DNA of 64,000 nt from Candidatus Latescibacterota bacterium (GTDB lineage Bacteria > Latescibacterota > UBA2968 > UBA8231). The notes under the pieces are model-generated. The model was given only the letters and a program-made list of their open reading frames with translations, was not told the DNA's origin and made no database searches. The stretch's first letter is position 1. Each line of letters begins with the position of its first letter. The position numbers and the translations under genes were made by a program. The DNA lies in assembly GCA_022819745.1 (NCBI GenBank), contig JAJEGS010000054.1:26421-90420 (forward strand), read 5' to 3'. Shown in pieces: positions 8,273-16,894 of this stretch.

Positions 8273-10284
8273 CGCTGCGAAGCGGCTAGGGGCTGGTCGG
8301 CGCGCACGAGATCGGCCAATTGGCGCAGGTGCGTACCGAGGGGAAACTCCGGCTTGAAATAAGGCATCGAAATCAAAACTTGGTCGAGATCGCGCTCCAA
8401 TTGAGTTGGCTCCAAAACGCCGCGCTGCAAAAATTCGATCAACACCAGCACGACCTGCTCGCGAATCTGCCAGTTCGAGTGCAGATAAAAGCGACGCAGC
8501 CGCGCTAACAGGTCGGGATTGCGACTTATTTTCCCGAGGGCACTCAGAGCTTGGACGATCACTTCTGGCGAGCTATCGTCAAGGGCCGCAAAGAGCGAGC
8601 TTTCGATATCACCATCAACGGCAAACAACTCGCCGAGGGCCCGCGCCGCCCACGCCCGCACCTCAAAGTAGGGATCTGCCCCTAACGCGTTCAGCAGCGC
8701 GGCCCGGGTCTGAGCGTCGGTCGCTCCCAAGCCGCGCAGGCCGTGTTCGACGACATTGCGGCGTATAATGCCTCCGTGGCGAAAGTCGCCGCCGCAAAGA
8801 CGGTGCATCCACCCGGTCGGGGTGCGGTCGGTGAGAATGTGCAGCAGCAAGGGCAGCCGCTCTTGGTAGTCTAAGACCGCAACGAGCTTGATGCCCACAT
8901 TGCGCCGCCCCAGCGGGATTTCACACCAACCCTCAGACGTGAGCAGGCGATCGGCTTGATAGCGCAGATAGGCCAGTTCACCGCGCTCCATTGCCGCCAC
9001 GCCGCCTACCTCTTTGACCCGCGCTTGCACCCAGCGCAGCAAGGCGTTGGGTTCAGTCGGCAAGCCGCTTTTTTTGACCGGGGCCGACTCCAATCGCAAC
9101 GGTGGCGGTTCCTGCCCTGCAATGAGGCTGTCCAGCTCAGCCGTAATCAGTTCAAGGCTGTTAGTTTTGGGCATGGTCTTGGCGGCCGCGCTCATGGCCT
9201 GCAACCGCTCCTCGTCGGCGCACAACGCCAGCACCTGCTGCGCCAATTTCTCGCCATCCAGTCCGCTGTGGATGCAGGCATTGTCCCAAAACGCTTCCTG
9301 ATAAAGTACCTGAGCAGCCCCTATCCGCTCCATCTCCCGCGCGTTCAGCGCCTGATGGTCTTCGGCCGATGTCGGCAGCGGCACAATCAGCGTGGGGGTC
9401 CCACTAACTGCCATCTCGGTGAGGGTTCCTGCGCCCGACCGGCAAATGACCAGATCTGCTACCGCGATCAGATCAGCGATCTCATCCGCGTAATCGAGGC
9501 GTCGATACCAGTCGCCTTCGCCCTCTATCCCCACCTCAGTTAAAGCGGCCTCAGTATCCGCCACGGCGTCGTAATCCGACCCCTTGTAGCGACCTGTGAC
9601 GTGGATGACCACCAGCCCGGCCGCTTGCCAGTGGGGCAAGGCTTCGAGCACGGCCTCATTGATGGCCCTAGCACCACCCGACCCACCAAAGGCGAGTACG
9701 ACCTTGCGGCCTTGGTCAATGCCCAATTTTTCCCGCGCGGCCTGCCGATCAAGATTCAAAAAAGAGCGGCGCACCGGATAGCCGACCACGGCCACTTTCT
9801 CCGCGTCAAACCAGCGACCCGCCTGCTCAAACGCCACCCCGATTCGCTGCGCTAGCCGTCCAGTAACTTGGTTCAAAAGCCCAGGATAGGCATTCGGCTC
9901 GTAGATAAAGACGCGGGCACGAGAAAGGCCGACCTTGGCCAGCACACCGTGCGCGAAGAGGACCGGCGCGCTGACGAAACCGCCCGTACTGATGATAATT
10001 TGCGGCCGATAGCGCAAGAGGATGAGCGCCCCTTGGATGACCCCGATCGCGAGCGAGATGGCAAATCGCAGCAGGGGCACAAGGGAGCGAGTGCGCGGGA
10101 AGGAACGTGCTCGCACAAAGCGGATGCGGTATCCCTGATCGGGCACGACCCAAGCATCCAGCCTGTCTCGATGGCCCACGTAGAGGAATTCAGCGTCTGC
10201 TCGCGTCTGCCGAATTTCGTTGGCAATGGCCAAGGCCGGATACACGTGGCCACCTGTGCCGCCACCAGTGAGCAAGTACTTCAT
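8269..10284 (-). CDS. murG: MurG glycosyltransferase fused to a C-terminal HEAT-like domain
   Basis: MurG adds GlcNAc to lipid I to give lipid II on the cytoplasmic face of the membrane. Residues 1 to about 375 are a complete MurG: TGGGTGGHVYPALAIA at the start, FGGSGGARAIN in the middle and the UDP-GlcNAc site CRSGAGTLTEM. The protein continues to 671 residues, about 300 more than normal. The extra half contains three or four helical repeats resembling HEAT/armadillo units, for example ADPYFEVRAWAARALGELF and SSPEVIVQALSALGKI. No stop or frame change separates the halves. HEAT repeats usually bind proteins, so the tail may dock MurG to a partner; that is inference. It is coupled to mraY. Confidence 0.92.
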   Translation of the reverse strand: MKYLLTGGGTGGHVYPALAIANEIRQTRADAEFLYVGHRDRLDAWVVPDQGYRIRFVRARSFPRTRSLVPLLRFAISLAIGVIQGALILLRYRPQIIISTGGFVSAPVLFAHGVLAKVGLSRARVFIYEPNAYPGLLNQVTGRLAQRIGVAFEQAGRWFDAEKVAVVGYPVRRSFLNLDRQAAREKLGIDQGRKVVLAFGGSGGARAINEAVLEALPHWQAAGLVVIHVTGRYKGSDYDAVADTEAALTEVGIEGEGDWYRRLDYADEIADLIAVADLVICRSGAGTLTEMAVSGTPTLIVPLPTSAEDHQALNAREMERIGAAQVLYQEAFWDNACIHSGLDGEKLAQQVLALCADEERLQAMSAAAKTMPKTNSLELITAELDSLIAGQEPPPLRLESAPVKKSGLPTEPNALLRWVQARVKEVGGVAAMERGELAYLRYQADRLLTSEGWCEIPLGRRNVGIKLVAVLDYQERLPLLLHILTDRTPTGWMHRLCGGDFRHGGIIRRNVVEHGLRGLGATDAQTRAALLNALGADPYFEVRAWAARALGELFAVDGDIESSLFAALDDSSPEVIVQALSALGKISRNPDLLARLRRFYLHSNWQIREQVVLVLIEFLQRGVLEPTQLERDLDQVLISMPYFKPEFPLGTHLRQLADLVRADQPLAASQR

Positions 10285-10393
10285 TAATTTTTAATTAAAG
10301 TAAGGCCGTTTAGACCAGTAGAAGCGATCCCCGCCTGTATTCCAGAAGGGCCTATCTTCCTAATATATAGGCTGTTAGGCTGGGTGTCTAACC

Positions 10394-11155
10394 CTATTGG
10401 TAGGACTCGGTGCGGTCGCCGCCGTTGACGCTTATGTGCTGCCCCGTCACATAGCTCGCCGGCGGCGACACCAGAAAGACCACGACCGCAGCCACCTCTT
10501 CGGGACCACCGGCTCGACGCATGGGAATGCTGCTGAGAAATTGCTCCCGCACCTCTGGCGTCCGCCGCGCCAGCGCCCCACTCCCCATTCCCGCGTCGAT
10601 GATCCCCGGCGACACCACATTGACGCGGACGCCGTGCTCGGCTTCCTCTTTCGACAGCACCTTCGTCAAGGCCACGACCCCGGCCTTGGTGGTCGCATAC
10701 GCGGCCGCACCGCCCGGCAGGGTGTTGACCACATTCGAGGCAATGTTGATGACTGATCCGCCGCCTTGCTCACGCATCCGTGGCAGAGCGGCCTTGCACA
10801 TGTAGAGGACGCTATTGAGGTTGACATCGAGCACTCGGTGCCAGTCCGCCAGCGCCATATCGGCCACGAACTGCCCGCCGATAGTGATGCCAGCGTTATT
10901 AACCAAAATATCCAACCCACCCAATTCTCCAACCACGCGCTCAACCAGCGACTGGGCAGCGTCCGCCTCGGTTATATCGGCTTCAAAAGCAACTCCACCC
11001 AGCTCGGTGGCGAGCGCATGGGCAGCGTCCTTCTGCGTGCGGTAATGCAGGGCGACCGTCGCGCCTTCGGCGGCCAAAGAGCGGCATATCGCTTGGCCAA
11101 TGCCGCCAGCCGCGCCGGTTACTAAGGCGATGCGACCGTGGAGCGGTGTGCTCAT
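10394..11155 (-). CDS. Short-chain dehydrogenase/reductase (FabG-like)
   Basis: A 253-residue classical SDR. The NAD(P)-binding loop VTGAAGGIGQAI is at the N-terminus, NNAG in the middle, the catalytic Ser in NIAS, and Tyr/Lys in YATTKAG. The C-terminal YVTGQHISVNGG matches FabG-type enzymes, which reduce 3-oxoacyl or related carbonyls. No fatty acid gene is nearby, so the substrate is unknown. It is one of several leftward metabolic genes (HAD, aldo/keto reductase, HisC-like) with gaps up to about 110 bases. Confidence 0.85.
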   Translation of the reverse strand: MSTPLHGRIALVTGAAGGIGQAICRSLAAEGATVALHYRTQKDAAHALATELGGVAFEADITEADAAQSLVERVVGELGGLDILVNNAGITIGGQFVADMALADWHRVLDVNLNSVLYMCKAALPRMREQGGGSVINIASNVVNTLPGGAAAYATTKAGVVALTKVLSKEEAEHGVRVNVVSPGIIDAGMGSGALARRTPEVREQFLSSIPMRRAGGPEEVAAVVVFLVSPPASYVTGQHISVNGGDRTESYQ

Positions 11156-11234
11156 GGGGGTTTGATCTCCGACAAAAGGATTCCCAAGAAATTAGCGGCG
11201 CATACCGCTGGCGTCCACACGCCGCTGAGCGAAT

Positions 11235-11954
11235 TCAGGCCCGTTCGGCGCGGTGCTGGACGACCAATTCCGCCATGCTTTTGAAACGGAAATTCGGTTC
11301 CACCGCTTCCTGTGGCGGTGCTGTCGCGCCGCCACTGTGTCCCGCTCGCCGATCGATCCACGCCGTCGTCAGTCCGATTGCCTTTGCCGGTACGTGATCG
11401 TGGAAGAGGCTCTGCGCAATATGCAGGATGCTTCTGGGATCGCCGCCGAAGTCCGCGGCCACCCGAGCGAGCAAGAACTCAAAGTTGACCAGCGACGGTT
11501 TGTACGAGCCGATCTCCTCGGCGGTAAGGATCGCGTCCCAAGGATCGCCGAGGCGGGCGGAACTGCCCCTGTAGCTGACACGGTCGCAATTGGTGAGGGT
11601 GATCAGCCGGTGGTGCTGCTTCAAATAGGAGAGCGATTCGACCGCGTCGGCAAAAGCCGGCCAATCCCCGACCGATTGGCCGAAACGTATGCTCTCAGAC
11701 TCGTCGGGTTCGCTGCCCCAATTCTGAGCTAGCGTGCGATGGGTAGCCGCCAAGAGGTCGGCGTAGAGCAGATCGGGATTTGCCGCTTGGCAGGCGGATT
11801 CTACCTGCGCGAAGGCGGCGAGGGCTGCCTCGCGAGTCGGCGGGTCGGCCAGACGCGCGCAGAGCGGTTGCAGCGCATCCCAGATGCCCGTCTCCCAGTC
11901 GATCAGGGTTCCGTAGGTGTCGAAGGTCAGTATCGGAAAGTCGCAGAGGCGCAT
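11235..11954 (-). CDS. HAD-superfamily hydrolase, haloacid dehalogenase type II-like
   Basis: The 239-residue protein begins with the HAD motif I FDTYGTLIDWE, whose first Asp is the nucleophile. Motif II is in TLTNCD, the motif III lysine in SYKPSLVNF, and a late acidic region follows HIAQSLFHD. The FDxYGTL form and length fit L-2-haloacid dehalogenase type II rather than phosphoserine-type HADs, but such assignments often prove promiscuous. It lies between an aldo/keto reductase and an SDR on the same strand. Confidence 0.8.
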   Translation of the reverse strand: MRLCDFPILTFDTYGTLIDWETGIWDALQPLCARLADPPTREAALAAFAQVESACQAANPDLLYADLLAATHRTLAQNWGSEPDESESIRFGQSVGDWPAFADAVESLSYLKQHHRLITLTNCDRVSYRGSSARLGDPWDAILTAEEIGSYKPSLVNFEFLLARVAADFGGDPRSILHIAQSLFHDHVPAKAIGLTTAWIDRRAGHSGGATAPPQEAVEPNFRFKSMAELVVQHRAERA

Positions 11955-12000
11955 GGGCGTTCTCGCATGGATGTGGTGTTGGGAGTGATCTCAATCGCCT

Positions 12001-12981
12001 TCAGGCGTATTTCTGCGGCATCTTCACCTCAGACACCTCGTCCAACAAAGCCCGCTCTTCCGGTGCCAAGGACCAATCCAAGCCCGCGCAGATCTCATCT
12101 ACATGCGCCGGCTCGTCAGCACCCAAAATGGGAGCACTGATCTCGTCGTGATCTAAAATCCAAGCAATGGCCACCTGCGCCGGGGTCTTGCCGTGCTGCG
12201 CCCCAATATCGATCAGCGTCTGGACGATGGTATCGACCCGCTCGGTCATGGCCTCGGCAAAATTGTATTTACCCGGACTCATGCCGCGCAGCTCATCCGT
12301 ACTCCACGGCGTCCCCGGCGGCGGCTCTTGCCCGCGGCGGAAGCGGCCAGAGAGCAGGCCGATGGCCAGCGGGCTGTAGGTCATAATGCCCAAGCCGAAC
12401 TGACGACAGATGGGCATCAGCTCCGGCTCCATCTCCCAGCGGTTGAGCAGATTGTACTGATTCTGGATACAGGCAAAAGAAGCCAAGCGCTCGCGCTGCG
12501 AAATCCACAGGGCTTCGACGATCTTCCACGGCGGGAAATTAGAGCACCCCACGTAGCGCGCCTTGCCCTGCCGCACAATGTCGTCGAGCGTACCCAAAGT
12601 CTCCTCCAGCGGCGTGACCGGATCAAAACTGTGCAGCAAGTACAGATCGACGTAATCAGTCTGCAACCGCTGCAACGACGCCTCAATGCCCCGCAGCAGA
12701 TTGACCCGCGACAGCCCCACGTGATTGGGGCTATTACCCAAGGTGCCGAAAATCTTGGTCGTCAGCACCACTTCCTCGCGCCGTCCCTTGATGGCCTTAC
12801 CCACTACCTCTTCGGAGCGTCCCCCACCATACAGCGCCGTATCGATAAAATTGCAACCCAAGTCCAAGGCCCGCTGCACCACCTCAATGCAAACCTTCTC
12901 GTCCTCTTGGCCGCGAAACGCCGCACCCAAGCATACCTTAGACACCTTGACGCCGGCTTTGCCTAAATTGCGGTATTCCAT
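12001..12981 (-). CDS. Aldo/keto reductase
   Basis: A 326-residue NADPH-dependent oxidoreductase with the AKR (beta/alpha)8 barrel. The catalytic tetrad is visible: Asp and Tyr in FIDTALYGGG, Lys in VVLTTKIF and His in LYLLHSFD. The segment NPNxx is replaced by IQNQYNLLNR, as in AKRs of the VGR/YajO type. It is 15 bases downstream of the HisC-like gene, probably in one transcript. The substrate is unknown. Confidence 0.88.
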   Translation of the reverse strand: MEYRNLGKAGVKVSKVCLGAAFRGQEDEKVCIEVVQRALDLGCNFIDTALYGGGRSEEVVGKAIKGRREEVVLTTKIFGTLGNSPNHVGLSRVNLLRGIEASLQRLQTDYVDLYLLHSFDPVTPLEETLGTLDDIVRQGKARYVGCSNFPPWKIVEALWISQRERLASFACIQNQYNLLNRWEMEPELMPICRQFGLGIMTYSPLAIGLLSGRFRRGQEPPPGTPWSTDELRGMSPGKYNFAEAMTERVDTIVQTLIDIGAQHGKTPAQVAIAWILDHDEISAPILGADEPAHVDEICAGLDWSLAPEERALLDEVSEVKMPQKYA

Positions 12982-12996
12982 ACCCCTCCTCTTGTG

Positions 12997-14049
12997 TTAG
13001 CCTGACTGCCCGACCTCATCGAGCGCTGCCAACAAATACTCGTTGTCTTGGGGACGCAGCGACGTCAGCCGCACAAAGCCGGGCGCGTCTTGCCGCCAGC
13101 GAGCGCGGATCCACCGCTTTTCCAAACCTGCCCGTAGCCGCTCCGGGCCGATCCCCTCGCAGCGCACCCAGAAGAAATTCGCCGCGCTCGGATAGGCCCG
13201 CAACCACGGCCTTGTATTCAGCCCCTCGTAGAGCGCCTGACAATCGCTGCGGATCTGGGCGACGATCTCCTGCAAATAACTTTGGTCGGCCAGCGCGGCC
13301 TGTGCCGCCACCAGCGACAGCGCATTGACCGCCCAAGGAACCTGCATCTGACCGAGGGCGGCGATAACGGGCTTAGGCCCAATGGCGTAGCCGATCCGCA
13401 AACCAGCCATGCCGTATGCTTTGGAAAAAGTCCGCAGCACCACCAAGTTTTCCCGCTCTTGCACCCAAGGCACGTAACTGTGGCTGGCATAGTCTGCATA
13501 CGCTTCATCGACGATACACAAACAGTCGGGCAACTCGTCGAGCAAATGCGCCATTTCCACATCGCCGCAAAGGAGATTGCCCGTGGGATTGTTGGGACTG
13601 CTCAGCAGCAACACCCGCGCACCCGACTGCCGCCCCGCCTCAATGAAACGCTCAGGCACCAGCGCAAAGTCCGCCTCGTGCAGCGACACCGAGATCACTT
13701 CAGCCGCGCACCGCTGCCCCAACGCCACAAAGCGCTCGTACGACGGAGACGGAATGAGCAAGCGCTGCTGCGCTAGCAACAACCGCGCCAAAAAAAGCCA
13801 GACCACGGCTTCCCCAGACCCGTTGTACACGATGAAATGATCGGGCGAAAGCCCCCAATGCGCTGCCAAATCTCCACGCAACGACTCGGCGCGCTCCTCG
13901 TCGCTGTAGCGGCTAAAGTCGCCGGTGCGGGCAAAGGCAGCCATTGCCTCCCGGACCTTGGGCGACGGCCCATACGGATTGGTCGCCGCGTCAAAACGCA
14001 GCCATTCTGCGCCATCAAGTGTCGCAGGGTGGAACATTTCATCGTTCAT
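12997..14049 (-). CDS. Histidinol-phosphate aminotransferase-like class I/II aminotransferase
   Basis: A 350-residue PLP enzyme. Conserved features are FDAATNPYGPSP at the N-terminus, SPNNPTG (151-157), the PLP aspartate in VDEAYADYA (D181) and the Schiff-base lysine in TFSKAYGMAGLRIGY (K210). These match HisC and the related CobD/phenylalanine aminotransferase group. No other his gene is nearby, so the exact substrate is unproven. It heads a leftward run with the aldo/keto reductase and diverges from the UMF1-type transporter gene at 14167. Confidence 0.82.
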   Translation of the reverse strand: MNDEMFHPATLDGAEWLRFDAATNPYGPSPKVREAMAAFARTGDFSRYSDEERAESLRGDLAAHWGLSPDHFIVYNGSGEAVVWLFLARLLLAQQRLLIPSPSYERFVALGQRCAAEVISVSLHEADFALVPERFIEAGRQSGARVLLLSSPNNPTGNLLCGDVEMAHLLDELPDCLCIVDEAYADYASHSYVPWVQERENLVVLRTFSKAYGMAGLRIGYAIGPKPVIAALGQMQVPWAVNALSLVAAQAALADQSYLQEIVAQIRSDCQALYEGLNTRPWLRAYPSAANFFWVRCEGIGPERLRAGLEKRWIRARWRQDAPGFVRLTSLRPQDNEYLLAALDEVGQSG

Positions 14050-14166
14050 GCAGAAATCGTCCTTTATAAAGACCTCCCTACGCTAGCCATAAAGGATGTA
14101 AGCGGCAACCACGCCCTTTTTGCCTTATGTTATGCGCGAAGGGCATCCCCTACGTCAACTAATACC

Positions 14167-15447
14167 ATGCCTACCAACGCCAAAAAACCAATCATCGCCT
14201 GGGCCTTGTACGACTGGGCCAACTCGGCCTTTGCCACCACGGTCATCGCCGCCTTCTTCCCAGTGTTTTTTAAGTCCTACTGGAGCGCTGGCAGCGACGT
14301 CACCGAGAGCACCTTCCAACTGGGGCTGGCCAACTCGCTCAGCAGCCTGATCGTCGTGCTGCTAGCCCCCCTCCTCGGGGCTATTGCCGACCAAGGCGGC
14401 ACCCGGCGCAAGTTCCTGTTTGCCTTTGCCTTCTTGGGCGTCCTCGCCACGGGCTGCCTCTACACGGTCGCCCAAGGCGCGTGGGAGCTGGCGGTTGTGG
14501 TCTATGTCTTGGCCGCCATCGGCTTCTCCGGTGGCAATACCTTTTACGATGCTCTCATCGTGGAAGTGGTCGGGCGCGACAAATCCGACTCGGTCTCGGC
14601 GCTCGGCTACAGTCTCGGCTATCTGGGCGGCGGCCTGCTGTTTGCGCTCAATGTGGTAATGGTCCTCCACCCCACGACCTTTGGATTGGCCGATGCCAGC
14701 GAGGCCGTGCGCGTGTGCTTTTTACTGGTCGCCATCTGGTGGGCTGGCTTTTCGCTGCCGCTCTTTTTGTGGGTCGAGGAATCGCCGCCCACGCGCGCCC
14801 ATAGCGGCTGGAGCGCCATCTCGGCCGGCTATCGGCAGCTCATCTCAACTGGCCGCGACATCCGGCAGCTACGCACCACCTTTATCTTCCTCATCGGCTA
14901 TTGGCTGTACATCGACGGCGTCGATACCATCGTTCGCATGGCCATTGACTACGGCCTGTCGCTGGGCTTTGACACCAACGACCTGCTCATCGCTTTGGGC
15001 ATCACCCAGTTCGTGGGCTTCCCCGCGGCCATTGCATTTGGCTGGCTCGGCGAGCGGATTGGCACCCGCAAGGGAATTTTCATCGGCCTAGCCGTCTATA
15101 TCGCGGCGACGGTCTGGGGCTACTTTTTAGATGCAGTCTGGGAATTTTACGCCTTGGCCGTCGCCGTCGGCCTAGTCCAAGGCGGCGTACAAGCCCTGAG
15201 CCGATCGCTCTACTCAAGGCTCATTCCCCGCGACCGCGCGGCAGAGTTTTTCGGCTTTTACAACATGCTGGGCAAGTTTGCCGCGGTTATCGGCCCAGTG
15301 CTAGTGGGCTGGATTGGGGTACTGACAGGCAGCCCGCGCACGGGGATTTTGTCGATCGTCATCCTCTTCGTCGCCGGTGGAATCTGCCTCTACTTCGTCG
15401 ATGAGGAGCGAGGCACGGCCGCGGCGCGCGCCATTGAAGGCACTTAG
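14167..15447 (+). CDS. MFS transporter, UMF1 (Atg22-like) family
   Basis: Encodes 426 residues with about 12 membrane segments. The N-terminus ALYDWANSAFATTVIAAFFP is the signature of the UMF1/vacuole-effluxer Atg22-like branch of the major facilitator superfamily. The ATG at 14167 is chosen because this signature starts ten residues later; the same frame stays open to 13837 but that part lies over the divergent aminotransferase gene. Atg22 exports amino acids from yeast vacuoles; the bacterial substrate is not known. Its stop overlaps that of the convergent M20 peptidase by four bases. Confidence 0.85.
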   Translation: MPTNAKKPIIAWALYDWANSAFATTVIAAFFPVFFKSYWSAGSDVTESTFQLGLANSLSSLIVVLLAPLLGAIADQGGTRRKFLFAFAFLGVLATGCLYTVAQGAWELAVVVYVLAAIGFSGGNTFYDALIVEVVGRDKSDSVSALGYSLGYLGGGLLFALNVVMVLHPTTFGLADASEAVRVCFLLVAIWWAGFSLPLFLWVEESPPTRAHSGWSAISAGYRQLISTGRDIRQLRTTFIFLIGYWLYIDGVDTIVRMAIDYGLSLGFDTNDLLIALGITQFVGFPAAIAFGWLGERIGTRKGIFIGLAVYIAATVWGYFLDAVWEFYALAVAVGLVQGGVQALSRSLYSRLIPRDRAAEFFGFYNMLGKFAAVIGPVLVGWIGVLTGSPRTGILSIVILFVAGGICLYFVDEERGTAAARAIEGT

Positions 15448-16598
15448 CAAAACGCCTGCGCCGTCAGCGCATACACCTTCGCCACCCGCACCAACTCGGC
15501 CACCGCCACCTGCTCGTCAGTCGTATGCGCCCCCGTGGCACAAGGCCCGTGCGTTAGGGCTTCAATCCCGGCGGCCATAAAGACATTGCCATCGTCGATA
15601 AAAGGTTTGCCTCCCAAGGACAGCACTGCCCCGGTCACCTGCTCGTGCGCGGCCTGAAACGCACCCACCAGCGGGCTATTCTGATCTACCGCAAAGGCAT
15701 CTCCAGGCATGTTCCAATCGGCAAGTCGGATGCGGGTGCCGCTCGCCGCAGCTACGTCGGCAATCAGGTCCTCAATCTCGCGGCGTGCAGTTGGCTCCGA
15801 GCCGGCCGCCACCCAGCGGCGAGTCCCTTCGACACGACATTGGACCGGCATCTGATTGTAGATCTGGCCACCTTCGAGCCGACCGATAAACAGCGTGTCG
15901 CTGCCGACATGGGGCGCGGTTCGCTCGCGCAGTTGTTCGTTCAGCGCGTTCAGCCGCAACACCACCTCGGCCCCCGCGGCGATCACGTCTGGCAGTCCAG
16001 CGGGCCGCAGCACCTCGTGTACTGGCTCGCCATCGCGCTCGATCTCCACGCTAAACACGGCCATCCCGCGCCCGGCGACTGGCAGCACGTCGCCCAGGTA
16101 CTCTGGCAGCAGCACCCCGTCGCCGACAAAACCTTCGCGGATCAAGGCCATAAGCTGGCGGCGGTCGCCCCAAGGCGCTTCGTGGTGATCGTGGGCCGTA
16201 AGCAAGACCGCCCCCTTGGTCAATGCGCCCGTATCCCTCAACGCCCTGAGCGCCTCGACGAAGGCGGCGATTCCTCCCTTCATGTCGGATGAACCCGACC
16301 CATAGAGCTTTCCATCTTCCACCTTGGGGGGCACAAAGGGCAGATGCACCGTGTCCAAATGTCCGTCGAATTGCAACACCCGCCCAGGCTGCCCGCTGTC
16401 AAAGCGAGCGACCACGGCCGGCGCTTGCGACCAATCGGCTTGGGGCCGCTCCACGGCAAATCCCTCCGCCGCCAATATGGACGCCAACGCATCAGCCACC
16501 GCGCCAGCATCCAGCGTCGGGCTGGGCACCGCAATCAGTTCCTTGGCCGTATCAAGTAGGCGTTGTTCATCGACGGCCTGTAGTATGTTGTCTTCCAT
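15444..16598 (-). CDS. M20-family metallopeptidase/deacylase (ArgE/DapE-like)
   Basis: A 384-residue zinc-dependent hydrolase. The first metal ligands are in DGHLDTVHLPF, the bridging Asp in GSSDMKGG, and the last His in TGAHTTDE. The usual general-base EE pair is not obvious; the equivalent region reads AHDHHEAPWGD. The start at 16598 has AAGGAG about eight bases upstream, better than the in-frame ATG at 16706. Members cut N-acyl amino acids or dipeptides. It is the first of two M20 proteins in the window; the second is at 29258. Confidence 0.82.
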   Translation of the reverse strand: MEDNILQAVDEQRLLDTAKELIAVPSPTLDAGAVADALASILAAEGFAVERPQADWSQAPAVVARFDSGQPGRVLQFDGHLDTVHLPFVPPKVEDGKLYGSGSSDMKGGIAAFVEALRALRDTGALTKGAVLLTAHDHHEAPWGDRRQLMALIREGFVGDGVLLPEYLGDVLPVAGRGMAVFSVEIERDGEPVHEVLRPAGLPDVIAAGAEVVLRLNALNEQLRERTAPHVGSDTLFIGRLEGGQIYNQMPVQCRVEGTRRWVAAGSEPTARREIEDLIADVAAASGTRIRLADWNMPGDAFAVDQNSPLVGAFQAAHEQVTGAVLSLGGKPFIDDGNVFMAAGIEALTHGPCATGAHTTDEQVAVAELVRVAKVYALTAQAFC

Positions 16599-16611
16599 CC
16601 TTGGCACTCCT

Positions 16612-16827
16612 TTACCCACCTTGAGATTTAGTTGTATCGACATCGGCTGCGCCGCGCGGACAGAGCCACCCGCGCTCCCAGGACGGACCACTACAATTTT
16701 CCTCAAGCGCTTCCAGCCGCTCTTCTTCGGTTCGCTTCCACGGATCCTTGGGCAGATCGGCTGGCCCTTGGGGATCGCTCAGTCCGCAACCAACCAACAC
16801 CATGCAGAGCATCCACTTCCTCGCCAT
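16612..16827 (-). CDS. Small predicted lipoprotein
   Basis: A 71-residue protein with a strong GGAGG site just ahead of ATG at 16827. The N-terminus MARKWMLCMVLVGC is a short lipoprotein signal with a lipobox ending at Cys14, followed by a charged region with four further... two cysteines (in EENCSG and WLCPRG) that could form a disulfide. I do not recognise a family. It is 13 bases ahead of the M20 peptidase, so the two are probably co-transcribed. Confidence 0.6.
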   Translation of the reverse strand: MARKWMLCMVLVGCGLSDPQGPADLPKDPWKRTEEERLEALEENCSGPSWERGWLCPRGAADVDTTKSQGG

Positions 16828-16894
16828 ACTGGCCTCCATTGCCCGCCTCTGACAATCTCCGTACTTTGGCCTCAATTCGCAAAGGAGCAGACCT

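Noticed and set aside
12193..12966. Rightward 257-residue frame opposite the aldo/keto reductase
   Set aside because: The reductase on the other strand has its full catalytic tetrad; this frame has no domain.
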